Assembly: GCF_010093535.1 (NCBI RefSeq)
Contig: NW_022985164.1
Span: forward strand, 1,353,629 to 1,417,628
Reading direction: 5' to 3'
From: Lindgomyces ingoldianus
Taxonomy: Eukaryota > Ascomycota > Dothideomycetes > Pleosporales > Lindgomycetaceae
Length of the DNA stretch: 64,000 bases
Shown piece by piece: positions 58,701 through 64,000 of the stretch. The position numbers were made by a program, and so were the translations under genes. The notes beneath the pieces are model-generated. The model saw only the letters and a program-made list of their open reading frames with translations, did not search any database and was not told where the DNA came from. The stretch's first letter is position 1; the number at the start of each line of letters is the position of its first letter.

Positions 58701-60432
58701 CGGGTTCCTCGGAGAGTGGGAACGAAACTACTCCTCCAGACTCACCAGATCATCGAGCTGTCGAACTCGCTCCGTACACACCAAAAACTATGAAACCCGA
58801 ACCTGAAATCACGCCTGTCCACTTGGCTGCACTCCTTGGGTGGGAACCGCTGGTCATGAAACTGGCCACAGGCTCGCCGAGTATCAATGCCGTAGATCAA
58901 TATGGCCAAACTCCAATCTCTCTCGCTTCGGAACTAGCCTATTTCGATGTCGTGGAAGCTCTCCTGAATTTAGGAGCTACTATTGACCTTACAACCTCTG
59001 AGGGGCTAGCTATCATGTTTTACCTAGCGGAAAGCAATCAGCGTTCGATCATCCGCAACATCATCTCTCATGCCTTCGATCTACGCGTTGAGCATCACCA
59101 AACAAATAAGTTGGAATTCCTGAGTTGTCTTTTTCATTTCCTTATATATGTCGCTCTGGTTCTTCCAAAATACTTTCCCCTTGTCGAGCGTTTAGTCTCC
59201 AACAACTTCTACCACTTGGACCTAAACACAAGAAAAGAACCAACCTCTTCACTCAATGGCGGGAACCCCAAAGGCTCATTTTCATCACACCTAGAACTCC
59301 TAGTAGCAGCGGAATCTGGAGATGTCGATACAATCTCAAGTCTATCGCATGACGGCAAGATTGACCTTAAAATGGAGAGCTCAAGATTTCACGCGGCAGC
59401 TCTCTTCCTTGCCGTCGCTTTCAATCAATTACGTGCTGCAGAGGCCCTAATTGAGGGGGGTGTTGATGTCAATACACGAGGTCTCGAAGGTCGAACAGTC
59501 CTTCATCTTGCGGCATCACGGAAATCTCCCGACATGGTTCGAATGCTTCTCAGTAAAGGCGCAAGTACCCAAATCCGAGATTCTAGTGGTTTTACGGCAT
59601 GGTCAGGAAACGTTGATAATGATTACCCAGAACGTATGTTCCTCCCTTGCTACTATACTCAGTGACGCACTAACATATTACAGTCATGGATCTTTTAATC
59701 AAGGCAGGTACCGACCTCAACTCGGTGAACGCAGAAGGCATGTCGACTCTTTATCAATCGGCTGCCGGTGGGCACATAGACATCGTACGGTTTCTCCTGA
59801 ATAGTGGCGCTAACCCCTCGATTCAAACAATGTTCGGTTGGGCACCTCTTCATTGGGCGGCTGCTAACGGTCATCTGGCTTGTGTAAGAGCTTTATTAAC
59901 CGCCGGCGCCGACCTCAACCCTATGTCAGACACATCAAAAACCCCTTTTGATATGGCGACAAGTAGTGGGCAAGAAGAAATCGCTCACATTCTGCGCCAA
60001 GCTGGGGCGAAGACAGCTGAAGAAGTGCTTGAAGCGACCGCCACGAAAAACCAGAGTGATACTTTCACATCCCAGAAGTCCCTTGACAACGGCGAGGACG
60101 AGACAAATAGCAACGTGTCTTCTAGCGAGGATGATGAATTTAGATTTGTCAGTATGCTTACGGCTGCGGTGAATAGCCTTGAGGGCTGGTCATTTCCTTC
60201 AATGCACATCAAGAAGAAAGTTGCCGTGTTTCTAGATCGAGATCTTGATGAAGTGATGAGAGATTTGGATATTGAAGAATTCGTCACTGATGAGGACAGA
60301 AATACTTGGAAAGCCAGCCTGGAGCAGGCTAAGATGACCGAGGGGATATCGGCTTTATTGAAGGACTCTGTGGGCTTGGAGGGCTCTGTCGGAGAGAGGA
60401 AGGACGTTGAAGATGGAAACGTAGCTATGTGA
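55761..60432 (+). CDS. HeLo-NACHT-ankyrin STAND protein (fungal NLR)
   Basis: Predicted nonself or damage sensor of the fungal NLR type: a ligand-sensing repeat domain controls a NACHT switch and a HeLo cell-death domain. Exons 55761-56745, 56804-56828, 56884-57465, 57688-59633, 59684-60432, giving 1428 residues. HeLo domain about 1-215 (MAEAFGIFAGAVNIAQAFTT, helical). A linker at about 219-250 is rich in Gly, Asn and beta-formers (GSQIGSQIINGDVNVHIQ). NACHT: PGAGKT (exon 2, 25 nt, carries Walker A), Walker B IIVDALDEC near 429-437. A winged-helix-like part and an acidic Ser/Asp linker (about 815-900) follow. About seven ankyrin repeats span 905-1265. The unassigned C-terminal part (1296-1428, SLEGWSFPSMHIKKKVAVFL) is helical. 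Intron 3 is long (222 bp) and holds a repeat copy. All ATPase motifs are intact. Confidence 0.9.
57494..57622 (+). repeat. Dispersed repeat copy A, inside NLR intron 3
   Basis: About 125 bases, roughly two-thirds identical to copy B at 60490-60615. Shared blocks include TTATT.CAT.ACGT.GAACATGA at the start and CTAGAATTA in the middle. The ends form an imperfect inverted repeat (ACGTGGAACATGA against TAATGCTCCACGAT). This looks like a small non-autonomous element (MITE) or an introner-like sequence. Confidence 0.6.
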
Positions 60433-61658
60433 TTCTTTGCGAAATTTCCTATTGATACTCTTTGCATCTCTGAACGAACTACTGCATATTATTGCATAAC
60501 GTAGAACATGAGGATAGTTAGGGTCTGTCTATTAAATCTCTTGCTAGAATTAGAGAGATCATGAACAGGATACTTATTTCCATCCCAAATTACTCTCCTG
60601 TCATGTCCCATGCTAGGTTATTATCTGGAGTACATTCTCCCTCCTCGGTCTCCCCAAACCAATTGAGCCTGAAGATATTGATATTGACTTTCTGTGCACG
60701 CCATCCCCCTCGCAGCTAAGATCGTAGCCACGAAGACCTGCGGCATTGTGCTTCGTTTGAAAACGTTCTGTCCAGTTGCCTTCAGCAACATATACATGGT
60801 CGTACATATAATTCGGCTCTTCGGCTTCAAAAACTTTCCCAAAGTCCTCAACGCGCTAACCTCGAATTGCACTGAACTGACTCAGGGGACGCACTGAGCT
60901 TCCTTCGATGCGGGGTGCTCTAGGACAGAAAGGAAAGGTACAGGGGACCGGTCCGTACCCACCTGTTCACGAAATCGGAGAAAGGGACCTTCAGGCAGGG
61001 CCTTCGAACTATTCGCCGGCACAAGCCACGTTTCCGGGCAACGGGATCCGGGGCAGCTCGATCGCCAGGTCCCTGTTTCTCAAACTCATTCGTGAAACTC
61101 GTAAGACTTTCACGAGGATCAAGTCCTGGACTTTCTTCTCTTCCCCGCACCGCATCCTGCCAGGCGCGCTGTTACCCTTGTTCGGGGTGGCCGAAGGGAG
61201 AAAATATTGGTGTGGCGCTTAGTGATATGAGTGGCAATGAGTCCGTCCACTACGCGAGACTCACGTCCACGTTTGAAGGCGTTCCATATGGAGACATCCT
61301 TGTGTTCCCCAGATAACTTTATTTCTTAGGCGTCCCACTTTAGCGGGGGGCTTACCTTTGACAAATGAGGGCAAAGCTTATCTGACTTCAATCTTTGAGC
61401 TTTGAATTGGATCGTCCTCCGCTTTTGATGCCCACATTTAGTTAAGATACGCGAACGATGTTCGTGTTTGGTGTGTCGAAGGTCTTCGGTAGCATGTGAT
61501 AGAGCAGAGACATCGGTTCGGTTCCGGCGCCATGGGACCGGTGGGAGATGGGAGGCGACGTGGAATTTATTGAGTCAATAGGACGCTAAGACATTAAAAT
61601 ATTCCACATTTGACGTGTAGTCTTTCAGCCCTCGATCATCAGTTCGGAAAAAGGAGAG
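60433..61658. other. Intergenic, NLR 3' flank with repeat
   Basis: 1.2 kb. Starts with dispersed repeat copy B. The frames at 60694-61316 have no motifs and are probably chance. Nothing else recognised. Confidence 0.4.
60490..60615 (+). repeat. Dispersed repeat copy B, 3' flank of the NLR gene
   Basis: Begins TTATTGCATAACGTAGAACA and ends near CATGTCCCATGCT; aligns along its length with copy A in the NLR intron. Ends are imperfectly inverted (GTAGAACATGA against TCATGTCCCATG). CTAGGTTATTA follows it directly, the same string that precedes and enters copy A. Confidence 0.6.
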
Positions 61659-63320
61659 TCAAAAAGGGGTGAGAGGTGCGACGGTAAGGAATACGATGGC
61701 AACAACAAGGGGTGCAGAATACCACACACAGCCATCTCTTTCGCTGTGCCAGTGCTGCTCGAGCTTGCCGCCACCGCAGTCCCTGACGCTACAATAGCGT
61801 ACAGTTGAATTCAGCATCGCAGATGATCTTGTTGGAACACTGTTATTCAACGGCGTACTTCTCCAGCGCAATCCAATCCCGTTCCCATCAATCCCATTGA
61901 CTTCCAGGAGCGAACTATTCCCTAATACCGCTCTCCGCAAGCGCTTCGGCGAAAATGAACGGTTGGTATATTGGCGATGCTCACCGCGATTCGAATCTAT
62001 TTTTAGATACATTTCCCATAAGTGCAAATCCCCTTCGTTATTCATACTGTCCCAGAACCGTCCTTGCGGGACTTCGGTCGCATCATCCTAGTTAACATTT
62101 GCGATGAGCGGCGTCGTGATATTTTCTGATTGCATGGGCGCTGCAAGCGTGGGTTTGTCCAGCGAGCACCCAGTTGTTCGAATAAGCTCTGTAGTTCAGT
62201 GCTGTAGATCTGTATTGCACGAACCAAACCGCGTCGCCTGTGGTGTGGGTTTTTAAGATTGCAAGCACAGATTGTCAACTGTGGAAGACTCCCCCATTGG
62301 CGAATATCTGCATGTTTCCTTCGTATCTGGTTAGAACGCTGCGTGGGCAGCATTGGGAGAGGACAGTTGCCGTTTTGGCGTTTGGGTTTAGCGAGATGAC
62401 CATCCGGAGGAGTCGCGGGTGGTTTTGTTGAGGCCATTTCCGCCATTATCGAAGAGGGATATGATTGTATGTCGTTTACTAGCATGAAGCGGGCATGTAT
62501 TGGAAGGGGAAGTTGAAATTGTTTTGGAACGAGAATGTGTTATTTATCTGCAGCGCCGCTACTTCGGGTCTAGATGATACTTCCATTGCTACCGTCGATG
62601 AGATAAATTGAAGAAAAATGCCGAGCAGAAACTAGCTAGCACCTTGTGGCATAGCTCTCGTTGATAGAGGTAATGTGAAAGAAGTCCCATGGTGATTGGG
62701 AAGCTGTTCCACTTCCAGAGACTTCCGATTCGCCCGAGAAAAATGGCAAGCGAAAAGTGATACGTGGTCGGTGCAATACCATTGGACAATGACTTCGCTG
62801 CTTAACATATTGGCTTCCCGGAACACGCCTTGCTGAAGCCATTAAGGGTTGGACGAGACACAGTAAGCGGAAAGATCGTACTGTAGGCCGTCGTATGAGG
62901 TGAGAAGGGCGATTCCACCGTCGTTGATGAGGATCATTTCGTGGAAGTCATTTTAAGGCGCACTATTTCTAGTGGAAACATACTGCACAATCTGGTAATG
63001 TTGATTCATAATTACCCCTTAACTGCGACAGTTGTCCTGCCGTTGTATTTCCTGCGCCTCCTTTAGCGAAATCTATTAAATTGGTCGAGCATAGATCCAT
63101 ACTCTTGACCAGACATGTTGTCAGCCTTGGTTAAGTATATGGACGAATTTGATGCGTGTTGATGCTCACTTCGGAGGTGTCGTCACCCGAGCAAACCAAA
63201 TTCTATTCACGTAAGCTGCGTTTGAATACATAATTCCTTCGGCTATGAACCCAAAATCATAGTGGATGTATAGCCCAGTTTGCGTGCCCTGAGATGAACA
63301 AAAAGTAGGTATCTAGGTCG
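61659..63320 (-). pseudogene. Arylsulfotransferase-like (ASST) pseudogene
   Basis: Fragments of one fungal arylsulfotransferase-like protein (ASST, beta-propeller, usually secreted or membrane-bound) appear in order on the minus strand, but in different frames and with stops. From the N-terminal side: GTQTGLYIHYD (about 63260-63290), DFHEMILINDGG and YDGLQYDLSAY, then a stop (about 62842) and QQGVFREAN, SGSGTASQSPWDFFHI (another frame, about 62690), ISLFDNGGNGLNKTTRDSSG (about 62425-62400), a frame change, MVISLNPNAKTATVLSQ, a stop near 62283, NYRAYSNNWVLAG (about 62160), a TAG at 62090-62088, and DDATEVPQGRFW. The terminal frame (62045-61659) may be the degraded C-terminus with a hydrophobic end. 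At least three stops and two frame changes are seen that introns cannot easily remove. Confidence 0.7.
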
Positions 63321-64000
63321 ACAGCTATTTTCTGGATCGGGTTTTTGAGTCAAGACATCGCCTCGCCGTAGCAGAGATAGGCGAACAGTACGAGGACTTG
63401 CATGCTGCGATACGTAGGAAGTGCAGCGATATATGATCGCAGATAGCAATGAGTATCAAGCACTTAAACAAACCGGACCCAAGATTCCACAATCTCTTAT
63501 AGTGACGAAATTGATGGTCACATTAGAACGATAGAGGTTCAAGGCCACTGAGCCAACCACAACAATCGCCCACGACTCACAAATAGCTGACGGCTTAAAA
63601 GAGGGACCTGAGAGGCCTCAGACGCTACTATCCAGACACGAAACTGATCGTAAGAAGACAACAACGGAAAAGAGCAGCAAAACTTATCCAAGGAATGCGA
63701 AAATCAACGAAAAATGCCTGCCGTCTGTCAATGCCCAGGAGGAAGATTCGTGGTATTATGGGTCCCTTGAAGTACCGATCGAAAAGACAGCAGAATGAGA
63801 CATTGGAAATGGACCGTTGGCGAGAATATAGACTGACATGGGACGAGCGATGCGAAGATCCGGTCTCAAGACCTTGGCAGCTGTAAAACCTGGAAAGACC
63901 AAGTATGTAGTTTCCAAAGTTAGAGTTGCGAGGCATGGGAAAGAAAGTAGGTAGAATCGCGCTCAACACGGTGACTGGGTTTACTGAGAGCAAGGAGGCT
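63321..64000. other. Window end, nothing supported
   Basis: A minus-strand frame at 63628-63993 and an opposing plus frame at 63695-63886 overlap; neither has a recognisable motif. The plus strand around 63735-63785 reads EEDSWYYGSLEVPIEKTAE before a stop, which has a protein-like composition but no family that I recognise. It may be the remnant or edge of another gene. Confidence 0.3.

Noticed and set aside
1..64000. tRNA, rRNA, CRISPR or bacterial-type mobile elements
   Set aside because: No cloverleaf or B-box (GGTTCGANTCC) pattern, no rRNA segments, no regularly spaced repeats and no transposase motifs were found by reading both strands.

Overview
This window is nuclear DNA from a filamentous ascomycete (Pezizomycotina). 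The genes are interrupted by short introns of about 45-180 bp with GT/GTA donors, CTAAC-type branch points and YAG acceptors. Intergenic gaps are 0.3-3.5 kb, and the gene set includes fungal markers: Cet1-type RNA triphosphatase, an AA9 LPMO, Gpc1, the ADP1-type ABC transporter, and a HeLo-NACHT-ankyrin NLR. The class cannot be fixed from the sequence alone; a leotiomycete-like genome is a guess. No tRNA, rRNA, CRISPR or bacterial-type operon was seen. Exon boundaries below were placed by hand from reading frame, splice consensus and family similarity.

Layout. 1-0.6 kb: last part of a tyrosinase-like gene, cut by the window edge or decayed. 1.5-19 kb is a dense housekeeping block: ABC-G transporter (-), PLP aminotransferase (+), mitofissin/ATG44 (-, four exons, the first coding exon only 6 nt), pyruvate kinase (+), mRNA 5'-triphosphatase CET1 (+), proteasome RPN2 (+) and COX10 (+). 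19-32.7 kb is more accessory: an AA9 LPMO, the MRN subunit NBS1 (-), a GMC oxidoreductase with GC-AG introns, an F-box-like gene without a visible start, an acyl-CoA dehydrogenase and a paraoxonase/SMP-30-like enzyme. 33-49 kb returns to conserved genes: GPC1 (-) divergent from cohesin SMC1 (+), a coiled-coil protein (-), a Ser-rich basic protein (-) and 6-phosphogluconolactonase (-).

49-64 kb is gene-poor and variable. It holds a small zinc-ribbon protein, a 1428-residue HeLo-NACHT-ankyrin STAND protein, and a decayed arylsulfotransferase-like pseudogene. A repeat of about 125 bp with imperfect inverted ends occurs once inside an intron of the NLR gene and again just behind the same gene.

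The genes do not form one pathway. Loose themes are mitochondrial biology (ATG44, COX10, acyl-CoA dehydrogenase), chromosome maintenance (NBS1, SMC1), central carbon metabolism (pyruvate kinase, 6PGL), secreted or surface oxidation (tyrosinase piece, LPMO, possibly GMC), and nonself recognition (NLR). The best candidate for an interesting system is the NLR locus with its glycine/asparagine-rich beta linker between HeLo and NACHT, the unassigned C-terminal extension, and the repeat pair.
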